From positions 730,825 to 794,824 of the forward strand of contig NW_003314284.1 of the NCBI RefSeq assembly GCF_000143415.4: a DNA stretch of 64,000 nt, given 5' to 3'. The translations under genes and the position numbers were made by a program. Within the stretch, counting starts at the first letter, position 1; each line of letters begins with the position of its first letter. This document shows positions 41,941 to 53,524 of this stretch, one piece after another. The notes below the pieces were generated by a model, which saw only the letters and a list, made by a program, of their open reading frames with translations, ran no database searches and was not told the DNA's origin. The DNA is from Selaginella moellendorffii. Lineage: Eukaryota > Streptophyta > Lycopodiopsida > Selaginellales > Selaginellaceae.

Positions 41941-42234
41941 CAAAAGAAAGGATATAAACATGAATGCCCAATACGTATGATTTCAAATTTAGAGGTAAGA
42001 ATATATCTTGCTTAAGGGTATATTATATTTTTTAAATAGCCACTAAGTAATAGGAATCAAACTCATATTGTTGGCTTTAATACCATATATAGTGCACCTT
42101 ATCTCTCTCCTCTTAAGCTAACTGAAAAAGAGGCAATGGCTTAATAAGAGATTTTTTAATGGCTATTTTATCCCCATTTATCCCTTAAGGTTCTAAGGAT
42201 TTATAGTGACAATATCAAAATCTCATTCTATAAA
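41941..42234. other. AT-rich sequence with a primer-site-like relic
   Basis: No gene is seen. GGCTTTAATACCATAT near 42,075 is, in reverse, close to a tRNA-iMet primer site and may be a trace of another old LTR element. Confidence 0.3.
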
Positions 42235-45200
42235 CACATGTGCTACATAAAGTGACTTGACAAAATGTTTAAGAGCCAATTTTAGCTCCTTTGAGAAATT
42301 GAATGATTAATACTCCTAATCCAAATATGGGTGTCATTACCTACTTGGATACCTTGCATAGCTTATCAAAACCTTGCTTTAACCATGTGGTTGGGGCACC
42401 CTTATGGCAGAAGGTGGGGAAAATACCCACAAGACTCACGTTAGATTGCATTGTTTCAAAATATTGTCTTAAAACCCCTAATGGTGGAAAGGAAAAGGAG
42501 TGGCCCTCTTGCTTAATAAGCAAAAGCATGGTTACATGGTGAGGAAGTCCTAAAGGTTAAAAGGATTTAGTGAATGGGCTATCGGGCCCTAATCTAATGG
42601 CGGTGTTATAACATCCTTAAAATGCCCTAAGACATAAAGGAACATTATCCTTTTTTCCCACTAAATCCCTCTCTGTCCATGGCAATGCTCACTTACAGTC
42701 ACAAATGTGACTTTAGATATCAAAAGATATTTGTTGGCCAGTCCTTATGGACACTCTTTCTTTACTACTATGATGGCAGAAGGTCAATACAATTTCCCTT
42801 TATCGTTCCTACTTGAACTAGTTGAGAAACTGGTCAATGACCTTGTATTTAAATCAGATAAACATAAAGTAGGAACCCTATGTGTTTCTTGCTCAGCATA
42901 CTCAACCTAGTTTGAGAAACTCATGTCATTGGCTTACACTTACTAGTATCAAGAACCCTTGCAATATTAAGATTGGTCCCTCAATATTCGCTAAATGATA
43001 GCTTACCACCCTTGCTATCATGCCTTTTGTGTTAATCTCATTCTGGTCTCAAATGCTATTTATGGAAAGTGTCTAAATTTGCTCATTTGGCATATCTACA
43101 GAATATAGAAATTGTTTTAAACACAATAGTGTTTATCCCATATCCAAATTTGCAATTTAAGGACATTCCATATTTAGTAAGTTTTAAGCTTATCCTAGAG
43201 ACTAACTCTTAGTACTAAGGGAGGCTTGGGGTGAAAGCCCAAAAGTGTATTTCCTAAGGAAGAGGGGGGGGGGGAGTTATGGGGGGTTCCAAATGTATAG
43301 TAAAGATAGTGGTTGGAATGCATATCTGACTACCTGAAATATTAATTTGGCTTCCACTAAGCTGTATCACTCTTTGTTCTGTGTTTGACTTGGGTCTAAG
43401 CCCAAGCTTCACACTACTCTAGTTGGTGGGGTACCCTCCTCCTCATGTAAGCCACTCGTATGCCAAAATCGTGCTAAATATCGTCTGACACAATTTTGTG
43501 TGCAGATGCTAGATATGGGAAGTTGGTACTTGTGGGATTGCATTAGACCCTTGTTTCATAGCGCAATGAGCTTGGAGTTCAGCTCCAAATTCATGTGCAC
43601 TACACTAGGAGTGGTTATAGAGTGACCACCATAAATAGATGGTTTAATTTTGAAAAAACAAGATCATGATATATATATTGGTAATCCAATGTATTGGATT
43701 ACCAATAAGATAGTGAGAATGAATATGGTTTTAGTGTAAGAGGCTAGAACATTGGTGGTAGCTTTGGGTGTATAAGGTGGGACTTGGATACGTGGAGCAT
43801 TTAAACTAAGTGTGAAGTTAATACAACTTTGAATTCACTTTTAAGGACTTAATAAGTACCTTAAGTTGGGATTAAGACCTATGGAAGTTATGAATGAAAC
43901 TCCTCCAAATGGTCAAAAGTGTGGTTAAATGATTAAAGTAGAATGGAAAATTTACTTGCTTTCAACTTAGTATTAGAGTTGTTTCTTAATTTGACTTTTA
44001 TTAGCAGTCAAATATATCACTATTTGATATTGACATTTGAAGGTGCTAGGAGTGGAGCTATACTCAAGAAGTAGCATGTTAAGAGGGTGTGGCTCTCCAC
44101 TTTAATTTATATGTGAACTTATAGGTATTATACTAGATAATTGATAAAAGAACAACTTTGGGATCTTAGGAATCATAGAAGGTTTTCTTTAAAGAGCTAA
44201 GGATATGATCTATATAAAAGTTTAACTTAGCAAGCTATCTTAAATATAATTGTGGTAAATAATTATGGTTAGGATTACTTGAAAGATAAAGATTCCTAGA
44301 TAATAAAGGAGTTGTAAGATTATCCTTATATAGTTGAGAATGACATTCATGAATTTAAGATTGAATTTGATAACTATGAGTGCTTAATGCAAATGAGAAC
44401 ATATATCTTTGAAATAGTAGTTTGGGCTACTTATAATAAATGCTGGAACAACCCAAGGAGTTGGGGGTGTACTTAAAAAATGAGTCAACATTTTTATAAT
44501 GCATAAGGAAAGTTCTAAAGGGTAAAAGTAGCCCATATGAAACAAAAGATAATCAATTATTGAAGTAACACATATAAGAATGATCCTTATAAATGGAATA
44601 TGAATACAATAAGTTGTATTTAAATTATAGCACCTTCAAAGTAGCCAAGACCTTATGGGTTGCAGAACTAGTAAAGTCTAAAACCTGGGTGACTCAGTGA
44701 AATAAAATGATAGTTCCAAAGTATTAATTGAAACACATTTGGACTGAAATGAATTATGCTCAATCAAGGACTGGAGGGATCATAAGATCCAAGTATAAGA
44801 ATAGTAAGTAGAAGGTTTTATGTTAAAGTTGTGAAAATATGTTCATAGAAGAAAAAAACTTTTACAAAGAGCTGTGTTTGAATATGATGGTGAAAGATTA
44901 ACCAATATTTAGTATAAATATAGTGTTAGCAAACAAGTAGAATGTATCACTTATAGAGCCCATAGTGTGGAGACACTAAATATTTTATTAGAAAATGCCT
45001 TGAGTGGGTCAAGGTGGTTAATTCATGAAATACTAACCAAAAGAACCTCAATGGAAATAGGAGTTACAAAGCTTAAGCTAGAAGATAGGAGATTAAAGTG
45101 TTTTGATCAAAGTTGTGAAAGCATTGGCAATGAATCATAAGATTTGATAACTATAAGGTAACTAAGCACAAGTTTAATACTATTGATGGGAATAATAAAA

Positions 45201-46445
45201 ATTAACTACTTCTTATTAGAATAACAAGGAGGTTAGATATATCCTTTGAAGGATAAGTTATTTATATTATGATATAGTGGATCATTGTCATAAAAATAAA
45301 TATTCATTGTCTAAAAAGTCCATCATTGAGACTAAAAAAGGCTTAAGAAACTAAGTCCTTAGAAAATAATGGATAAGAAGTGTTACTTAAGGTTCAAAGT
45401 TAAGGAAAGTTAAAAATTTGTCTATTCAAAGTGAATAAAGCCAAAAGGGATTTTAACACTGGTAATAACAAGTATATGGGGGCCCATAAGTAACAACATT
45501 AATCTTGGTATATAGGATTACAAGTAGAGTATATCCCAATTGATGAATCACTTCTTAAGTCATTAAGTAGGTTTATCCCTAAAAATACCTACTAAGATAT
45601 AGGTAAAAAGTGTAAAGTTACCTTCCTAGTTTAGAGGAAAATAAACAAAAGGAACACATAGAGCTAAAAAAAATAGTAAAGGGATAGAATTGAATTATAG
45701 GAATAAAAAGATATAACTTAGAGTGGTTATACAAGTTATGAGTGGGGAATCAAATGAGTGCTTGAGGGTTTTATTACTTGCAATCATGATACCACTAAAA
45801 TATGAAATTGTCCATGTTAGACTAAATGGCAATTACAAAACTTTTGAAAGGAAAAGCCTTAACAAGCTAATAGTGAAAGTCCCTTTAATGTTCCAAAGAT
45901 GATTTTGGGTAAGCTAGTACTTAGAAAGCCAAATAAAAATGGTTCATAGGCATATACAAATTTTGAGTAACATAACAAAAGTATGGTCTTAAAGCTTGCT
46001 ATGAAGCAAAAGCTATCAAGATTGAGGAAGTAATTCCTACATATTCAAAAAAATATCTTTGAATGGAAGTTGGAATTTGAAGACTTACCTACTTATGCAT
46101 AAAACCATATTTGTTAAGTGGGATTGACAAATCAAAAGAATAGGGTTCCTAGTTGAAGAGTTAACTTCAGAAGAGAGGGCATGTGAGGTCAAGTATGGAG
46201 GAGTTTATATATGATCATCCATACATAATCACCTATACATGATCATCTAGTGTGAGAGAACTAAGAAGGTAAGAGGAATAAGGTTTCTAAGTTATGATAT
46301 ATAATGCATGTATGAAAGACAAGCCAATTAATATAGGTATGAATTTGATACACTAGCATGAGGAGTCATACCAAGTATCTTGTATGATGCCACCTATAGA
46401 TGCATATATGAAGGTTGGGTTAGAATTCTAACTCTTTAGTGCTTG
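42235..46445 (+). mobile_element. Old, degraded LARD copy (copy D)
   Basis: Plus orientation. LTR pieces are at 42,235-42,605 and about 43,215-43,965 (ending AATTTACTTGCTTTCA), separated by a rearranged segment that includes the repeat shared with 32,606-33,014. The interior 43,966-46,445 follows copy B from about 39,748 to 37,165 and then stops. It has decayed strongly towards A+T, as expected from methylation-driven C-to-T change. No coding sequence is present. It also shows the uninterrupted gypsy target region near 45,130-45,175. Confidence 0.65.
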
Positions 46446-47660
46446 GAGGGCATTAAGGCATGGTTTTCTTTGCTTCCAGATGAGTGACAATCACTATCTA
46501 CAATGATTGAAAAGTTTCTCAAGTAGTTTGGAGTGGAGAAAACTAACCAACAACTTTGTATAGAGCTATTTTCATTCTGGCAAATGCCGCAAGTGTTAGT
46601 GACTACACTATCCAGTTCAAGAAGCATTTGTGTATGTGCTTGCTACAAAGGCTTATAGCATATAAGAAGCCCATGGTGTCAACATTCATCCAAGGACTCA
46701 AGCCTGGAGTGCAGCGCAAAGCCCTCAAACAACAACATGAAACTTGTGAAGCAACATTTGACCACGCCTTAGAAGTGGAGAAGGACATTCTTTAAGCTTG
46801 GCATGCGCTATGACATCCATTCTTAGCCAAGCTTCCAAGCCTAGGTATGTGTCTTTGCCCAGCCAACACATATTGTCAATGACAAGATGCCCACAGCAAT
46901 TGAGTTAGCACTCAACGAGCTCAAGGAGTACTAGGCACTTGTGCAGTAGCAAGCCCAATAGTAGAAGAAGCTTGTGGAGGAGTTGCAAGCACTCAAAATG
47001 CAAAGTAAGACTCAACGGTGTTATTGGTGGTGTGAGGAATGCAAAGCCAATACACATAACACTACTAAGTGTTGGAAACTCTATCTAGAACTTTGACCCC
47101 AGTGTCCTCTGTGTGTGCAGCAACAACCCTTTATGGATAACAGCTCATTGGCATCAATATCAACAAGATACCAACAACTACTTGACTAAAGAGTGCTCGA
47201 GGCAGCCCCAATTGTTGATCGTGACAAATGCCTTGTGAACACAATTCTCATGCCCAAGCAGCAGTTTGCCTTGACAAGAGCTCAAAAGAAGCATAAAATA
47301 GCTATGCAAGAGCTATACTCTACCTCAACATCAACTCCACTAGCTCCTTTAGCTCCATTTCTCACTACTTGCAAATTGCTTTTCCCAAATGCATTTGCAG
47401 CAGCATACACATCCTTGCTTATATCTCAAGATCTAGTGTTTACATGCACTCCAAGCTTGACCAGTATAGGCCTCTATGATGACAAGTGGCTGCCCATGCA
47501 CTCTCATTGATCAAATCTTGGCAACACCAATTACAACAATCATTGGTGTGCTTTATCACCAATTCTTAGGATTTTGGCAGCAATTTAAAATTTCAGTACA
47601 TGCTCTTGGTGGTGTGGCTTCCTCTCTAGCCCTAGATATCTCCCATTTTAATCATCAATG
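46446..47660 (+). pseudogene. Gypsy gag/protease-leader relic
   Basis: The frame 46,556-46,798 encodes FIQGLKPGVQRKAL, typical of gag. A zinc knuckle of form CX2CX4HX4C (CEECKANTHNTTKC) lies at 47,031-47,072. Further on, LTRAQKKHKIAMQ resembles the basic linker before the protease of the main gypsy element. The reading frame is broken many times. It abuts the truncated end of copy D. Confidence 0.7.
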
Positions 47661-48078
47661 CTAGAGTTGCTCTCAATCTAGGTGCATTCATTGTCCCAAC
47701 AACAATTGTGGGCATTGATATGAAGGCTCTTGCTAACTTGGGCTTGGCCACCTATGTCCAAGACACTGGTTGTCTAGACCGAGATTCTCGCTGCTTGAGG
47801 TGGATTTAGGAGTTAGGAGGACAGGTTGATCTCACGCTTGATCACCTCGCCCCTTCCAGGATGCTTGACACCAAACTACGTCTTGTTCAAGAAGCCTGCG
47901 AGTTCACTCGGTGGTGGATGAAAGATGCAGAAACCTCTCTTGGGGCTCCATCACGATGGTTCTAAACATTTCTGAGGTACTATGAAAGATCTGATGATTT
48001 ATCAACCAGTTTGGTTCAAGAACTCAGAGTAGTTCAACAAACATAACTTTTTTAAACTTCTAATGCCACGAACATGCA
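47661..48078. other. Non-coding or decayed sequence
   Basis: Short open patches (for example RMLDTKLRLVQEAC near 47,857) have no recognised family. No RNA gene or repeat was seen. Confidence 0.35.
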
Positions 48079-48615
48079 TCACATTTTACTGAGTACAAGC
48101 GGCACTCCATGCATAGGCTTCAAGTCAAACTTCATCCCAGGATTATGGCAGTAGTTCGGTGAAAGCCGGAACAAGAATTGCTGTAGTATTATAGCCAGAA
48201 TGACTTTGGCTTCGATCATTGCAAACGACTGGCCACGGCCCAAACGAAAACGGCATGAAAGCATTGGGATGCTTGCACGCTCTTGAGATCCCATCTTTGA
48301 AGCGATCCGGATTGAATTGGCCTGCATCTTCTCCCCAGAGCTCCTTATCCTGATGCAATCCAATGATTGGAAACGACACAGATACTCCTTTTGGAACGTG
48401 TAAATCTTGCAGCCAAGACTCCTCCACACACTCCTTGGTCATCTCGATGGCTGGTGGATACAGCCGCAGAGTTTTGTAAAGGATCATTCCCACCTGTTCA
48501 AGAATCAAGACGTTAAGTTTTGGAATTAAGATATCTTGATCGACGTACGAGCTTGAGCCTGCTAACACTCTCACCATCAGGAATCTCATTGCCACATACT
48601 TCGTGTACCTCAGGA

Positions 48616-50061
48616 GGAAGAAATGCATAATACAGCACCCCTCACTCTTACGTGGTTGCTCCTTTGCCACGCCCCTACACCCTAAATGTTTAACGACTAA
48701 CTCTAAATTAGTAACGTTAAACTTTAATTAGTAGATGCTGTTAATGGATATGTTAACGACTATAATTTTATAATTAGCCAGTGAATGAACGGCTATAATT
48801 TATAAGTATATAACCTACGATTCATTGTGTTTTATGTTTGTGCTCCTTATATTTTCTTTCTTATTTTATTCATTCTCTTTAGTATTATGGCTAGATTGGA
48901 ATATGTAAATCATGCTCAAGATAGTAGTCTTTCTTTTTCTGATCTTATTGAGAGAACTAATAGTAGGGTAAATTCTTTTCCTTTTTGTATTATGGTTAGT
49001 CTTCTTCCACAAGAGAGAGAATGTGAAAGATGCCATCGACCAATGAGATATCGATCTGATAATCGAGGTTGTAAAGATGGTTTAAAGTGGAATTGTAAAA
49101 ATTGCAATACCATAAGATCTCTTAGAACTAATACATGGTTTGCAAATAGTAATTTCACATTTACTCAAATGCTTAGAGTGATGTATTGTTGGTGCATTAA
49201 AATGCCACAAGATCAATCTCGTATTGAGTGTGGTATTAAAAGTGAGCATACGACAACAAATTGGTACAACTTTTGTCGTGATATTTGTATTATCACATTA
49301 CAATGAAGTAGTCAAAAGATTGGTGGTCCAGGAAGAATTGTGGAAATTGATGAAAGTTTGGTAAGTGGAAATATAATCGTGGTAGAAGAGTAGAAGGTCA
49401 ATGGGTTTTTGGAGGAATTGAATGTGATTCAGATCGAATGTTTATGGTTTCAGTGGCTGATCGTACTACACAAACTTTAACTGATATATTATATACATAT
49501 GTCGAACCAGATAAGTTCTATTTCTATTATTATTCTTAGCTAATCATTATAATTAATTTTTTAGGAAAAATTATATATAGTGATTGTTGGGCTGGTTATG
49601 ATTTAGAGTGGTTGAATCAATTGAACTTCACTCATTATACAGTCAACCACTCCCAGAATTTTGTTGATCCCGTGACTAGAGTTTATATAAATCGTATTGA
49701 ATCAACATGGAATGCAGTGAAAAAATCCCTTCCTTGCTATGGTATAACAAAAGGATTATACAGCTCTTACTTTCAAGAATATATTTGGTGAAAAATATAT
49801 ATTGAAAGAAAGGAAGCTATATTTAATATTCTATGCAGTCATATTAAGCTATACAATCAAGATAATGCTGTTATAGTAGAATAAATAATATATTTGATTT
49901 TTGTACTTTTAAATACTTAAAAATAGTTGAAAATAATATACTAGAACAATCTTTAATTTATAGTAATGAGGTGGCATGTGCATGTAAGCAATAAGGTAAT
50001 CTAAATAAGCAAATGAGGCCCACCCTAAATAAGAGGGGGTGCTATATTGTGCATTCTACCC
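48616..50061 (+). mobile_element. Merlin-superfamily DNA transposon (1,446 bp)
   Basis: Terminal inverted repeats of about 26 nt: left GGAAGAAATGCATAATACAG and on, right (reverse complement) GGGTAGAATGCACAATATAG and on, both continuing to GCACCCC. An 8-bp duplication flanks it: CCTCAGGA (48608-48615) and CCTCAGCA (50062-50069), one mismatch. Merlin elements make 8-9 bp duplications and encode an IS1595/ISXO2-like transposase, as found inside. It interrupts the P450 gene between CVRAE and VHEVCG. Confidence 0.85.
48887..49884 (+). pseudogene. ISXO2/IS1595-like (Merlin) transposase, inactivated
   Basis: ATG at 48887 (MARLEYVNHAQ). The N-terminal zinc ribbon is visible (CERCHRPM to CKNC), then the DDE core: IVEIDES, GQWVFGGIE, IYSDCWAGYDLEW and NRIESTWNAVKK. 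Lesions include stops near 49,304 and 49,789, a disturbed segment after DES near 49,360, and a probable intron at about 49,510-49,564 whose donor is altered. The ancestral protein was probably about 310-330 aa. Not functional as read. Confidence 0.85.
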
Positions 50062-51803
50062 CCTCAGCACGAACACATTCTTGCCATTCAAGATAGCCTC
50101 CCAGTAGCATCAAAGCCCAGGTTAGTAAGATGGCTGTGGTCTCATGGCCCGCAATGTAGAACGTCTTGTATTCCTCTATCAGATCCCTGCTTGTGAAATT
50201 GCTGCTGCTGTCACACTCCTTTAGCATCAGTCCAAGTAAGTCATTCCCGTATGTATTGCTCCCCCCTGACTTCATTGAGTTCCGACGCTCGTCTATGATC
50301 CTAGTGATCAGAGAATCCACTGATGAAGTTTCCACAGTCGGAGGTTGATTGGAAGAGGGAGAAACCTGTAAGCAAATGATTATGATTCAGTTCAATAGAT
50401 GATCGAGCATACCTGAAGCCTGCAATCCAGGAAAAGCTGATGAGCTTGGGCAGTAGCTCTGGGATTTTCTTAGACAATATCTCGAAAACCCTCTGCCCTT
50501 TGAGATAGCTAGTTCCAAATGCTGTATGGGAGATAACGTCTCCTGTGAGCTTACGCACCTCTCCAGAGATTTCAATCTCGGGATTCTGCTGCCTCGTAGC
50601 TTCCCATTGATCAAGCATGCGAGATGCACACCCTGCGATTGTACCTGTACAGGAGAATCAGAAACACTTATCAGCGAGACATCATGAGAAGATAATAGTA
50701 TGAATACCCACTTTAATACGTTCATGAAAGAATGCCGGTGCTACGAGTCGGCGGTGATGACTCCATTCCTCTCCAGTAACAGAAACCAATCCACGACCAA
50801 GGAACAAGTTCGCGAACCGCAGCCCGGCCTCCGATTTATCAAACTGAGAAAACTTCTTAGACAAAACTTCCCTTACGATCTCAGGCTCCGAGACCGATTT
50901 CCTTGGTTCAGTTCCCCACCAGACACAAATCTCTTCCCTGGACCATGATCATCAGAAACGAAGCTTTGAGATTCATCAGGGATGACAAGAACATACCATA
51001 TTGCTTCCGCCATTTGAGCAACGCAGGATGTACCCGATGGAAGATGTCGTGGCTGAAACTTTCCATGTCGTGATCCTTAATGGCGCTCCTCATGTTCTGG
51101 ATTTCAGCTATTTGGCCTACCATGAATCGGGGTGGAGGCCCCTGAATGCCCTCCTTCTTCAGCTGCGCCGCGATCACCCTGGGGCGCCACCAGTAGACCG
51201 TCACGAATCGCCATAGCGCTGCAGTGAAGAGGACGATGCAAGTGCTCAAGCTCCATCTCTCTTCCACTTGCTGGACTATAAAACCCAGCCTTCATAAATT
51301 ATGAGAGCCCAGAGCTAGCTCTCGTGGCATTTCCTTTAAGAGGATGATTGCCCGACCGTGTTGTTTCTCCTCTAAACAATCACTAAAGAAACCACTCACT
51401 CCCAAGGGAATTCCTGGGTAAAATTCGTAAAAAAAGAAGATAAAACTATGGATCGATTCTCTGGGTACAATAATGTGCCATGACTTTCTCTCGCGTCTCA
51501 TTCCAATTTTTACTGCCCAAAACTCGCGCTTTCTTTCCGCCATAGCCGTATGCTCATGTCATCGCGGTGGTCTTGTACGCTGTACACGGCGTACGTCATT
51601 CTCGGTAGCGTACAAACACCTGTATTCACCCACACTGTAGAGATTTTTTGCGTCGTTCCTTTTGGCTTCACTGCGCAGTGTATTTTAGACTCTGGGAGGA
51701 TTGCATTGTAGCTCTTTGTTCTCGGCGTAGACGACGCTGGAAATAGTTCGCCAAGCTTTTCCTTTCACAGGTGGCCCATGTCCACCAACTGAGAAAAATC
51801 ACC

Positions 51804-51849
51804 TTGACTTTGACTTTATCGCCCAGTCAAAGAAAACACGGGCAGTCAA
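51804..51849. promoter_or_regulatory. W-box-type cluster (four TTGAC cores)
   Basis: TTGAC occurs at 51804-51808 and 51810-51814 on the plus strand and as GTCAA at 51826-51830 and 51845-51849. TTGAC is the core bound by plant WRKY factors. Its place about 190-230 bp upstream of a defence-type secreted protein fits pathogen-responsive control, but function is inferred. Confidence 0.6.
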
Positions 51850-51989
51850 ATCTTATGCTCCAAATCTTCGTTCAAACTTAAAAAAATATTCCGTGCTTGC
51901 CACTCTCTTCTCCTTAAGAGTTAAGTTAGTTCTCTCCTCGCACTGACTTGCAGTGTTTGTGTTTCACTTGGTCTCTTCTATCATCTACC

Positions 51990-51996
51990 TATATAA
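51990..51996 (+). promoter_or_regulatory. TATA box of the BSP gene
   Basis: TATATAA lies 36-42 bp upstream of the ATG at 52032. This implies a very short 5' leader, or else a start site used elsewhere. Confidence 0.6.
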
Positions 51997-52031
51997 CAAA
52001 CTCTTTCTCACATAATTTCCCAAGCATTTCA

Positions 52032-52703
52032 ATGGAGCTTGCTGGATTTCTTTTGATCCTCTCGCTGTGTGCCACCTCCGCCCACGCCCAGACCACTCTC
52101 GTCTTCGCAAACAACGCCCAAGGAACCGCCGGCGGTAGGCGCTTCGACTCCGTGGTGGGCGCCCAGGGAGCCTTCACCATCCTCTCCGACGCCATCGCCT
52201 TCGTCCAGTCCACATTCGACTACTCCAATCCATCCACGCCCAAGAAGAGCGTCGCCAGGATCACCTTCACGGTCGACGATATCGGCGGCGTCGCGTACAC
52301 CAGTAACGATCAGATCCATCTCAGCGCGTCATATGTTGGGGATTACAGCGGCGATGTTGCGAGAGAGATCCGGGGAGTGATGTTCCACGAGATGACTCAT
52401 GTGTGGCAGTGGAACGGGAGAGGGGGCGCTCCCGGGGGATTGATCGAGGGGATTGCCGATTTTGTGAGGCTCAAGGCGAATCTGGCACCGTCGCATTGGG
52501 TGAAGCCCGGGGCGGGGAATCGGTGGGATGAGGGGTACGATGTTACTGCCAGGTTTCTCGACTATGTCAACAGTCTAAGCGCAGGCTTTGTGGCCAAGCT
52601 CAATGCCAAGCTTGCAACTGGGTGGAGCGAGAGCTACTTCCAGGACTTAACCGGGAAGAGCGTTGGAACCCTTTGGAGCGATTACAAAAAAAAATACAGC
52701 TAA
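52032..52703 (+). CDS. Plant basic secretory protein (BSP / PR-17-like), 223 aa
   Basis: ATG at 52032 is preferred over an upstream in-frame start (51948) because it begins a clean signal peptide (MELAGFLLILSLCATSAHA, cleavage before Gln20) and lies just downstream of a TATA box. The mature protein matches the BSP family: TLVFANNAQGTAGGRRFD, ITFTVDDIGGVAYTSNDQIHLS, and the zincin-type HEMTHVWQ (His119, Glu120, His123), followed by GLIEGIADFVRL and RWDEGYDVTARFLDYV. The family is secreted and linked to defence; protease activity has been proposed from the HExxH motif. It is a single exon of normal length with no lesions. It is G+C-rich compared with its flanks. Divergent neighbour: the P450 pseudogene. 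Confidence 0.93.
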   Translation: MELAGFLLILSLCATSAHAQTTLVFANNAQGTAGGRRFDSVVGAQGAFTILSDAIAFVQSTFDYSNPSTPKKSVARITFTVDDIGGVAYTSNDQIHLSASYVGDYSGDVAREIRGVMFHEMTHVWQWNGRGGAPGGLIEGIADFVRLKANLAPSHWVKPGAGNRWDEGYDVTARFLDYVNSLSAGFVAKLNAKLATGWSESYFQDLTGKSVGTLWSDYKKKYS

Positions 52704-53524
52704 TCATAACGAAAAATGATTCAATATATATTAGTAAATACCTTAAAATAAATGTGATGAAAAGGATTTTTATAATACTTATATTTATTTAAAGTTTTTA
52801 ATTTGCTTAAGCAAACTAGGATATTTTACCATCTAAGTGTTGTTATTCATTTAGATTAATTTTGTATTTATAATTTATAAACATGTTTATAATTTATAAA
52901 TTTTCTTAAACCCTATTTAGTATATTCATTTCTATTTTGCCATCTAATGGTTGATACTCAATAAAATTAATTTTGTGTTTATAAATTACAAATAAAGCTT
53001 TATTTGATCAATTGGATTAATAAGTTTGATGCAAATTCTTTAAAAAATAAATGACATTAAAAATCTTAGAAGTATAAGAAACGCAGAGGACAACAATTTC
53101 TTCTCGAGAGTGAGCAATGCGCCGGAGGAATGGAAACTTCTCAAGTGAATGTCAATCGTCTCTCTCTTCTTGCTTTGATTTTTACCCTACTTTATCTCCC
53201 TGCTGAGTTGATCCCACCATTTACGCTGATCTAACTCCTTCGTAGTGACGACACCGATAACAAAGGGTTGCAAGCTTCCGAGTGAATCAGTTTGCTAACG
53301 CGACGTTTTCTCTTGATGGTGCCAGGTAATAACATGCTTCGCGAGGTTGAGAGGATGGCGAGCATGTGGCATGACGACAAGAGGAACGCGAGAGCTACAA
53401 TGCAATGATAAACTGAGTCCATGACTAGCACGTTTCACCCCCTTGTCACTCGTGGGACCTAGGGCCTGGGGAGTTGTTATGTTCTCAGCTTCCACTGTCT
53501 CCGCCGGTTTGTAAGTTGCATAGT
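52704..53524. other. AT-rich 3' flank and unassigned sequence
   Basis: 52,704-53,080 is strongly AT-rich. 53,090-53,520 has higher G+C and contains short coding-like patches (for example MLREVERMASMWHDD near 53,334, after a possible splice signal), but no family was recognised and no gene can be supported. Confidence 0.4.

Larger units (their letters stand above)
48079..51267 (-). pseudogene. Cytochrome P450 pseudogene, CYP72-like
   Basis: Minus-strand exons: 51267-50997 (membrane anchor, then GPPPRFMVGQIAEIQN), about 50937-50710 (FLGRGLVSVTGEEWSHHRR), about 50650-50425 (LTGDVISHTAFGTSY), about 50355-50070 with the I-helix (YIAGHETTAILLTW), then 48607-48540 and 48490-48079 (K-helix to C-terminus, FNPDRF). 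Lesions: no in-frame ATG (GTG at the start), a 1-nt frameshift near 50,918, another near 50,325, a Merlin transposon in the segment after the I-helix, Lys for Glu in the ExxR motif (KTLR), and a deletion of about 11 nt in the heme loop (FSFGP, then GQSFAMIEAK) that removes the heme-ligand Cys. It cannot make an active enzyme. Confidence 0.88.
51268..52031. promoter_or_regulatory. Divergent promoter region of the P450 pseudogene and the BSP gene
   Basis: 764 bp with no convincing gene; a minus-strand frame at 51,292-51,543 is unsupported. It contains a TTGAC cluster (51804-51849) and a TATA box for the BSP gene. A TATAAA-like stretch (TTTTATAG, minus) near 51,280 could have served the P450. 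Confidence 0.6.

Noticed and set aside
51292-51543. 83-codon minus-strand frame upstream of the P450
   Set aside because: No recognised family or promoter, and it lies in the divergent promoter region.
51948-52031. Upstream in-frame start for the BSP gene
   Set aside because: It would precede the TATA box and bury the signal peptide; the ATG at 52032 fits better.
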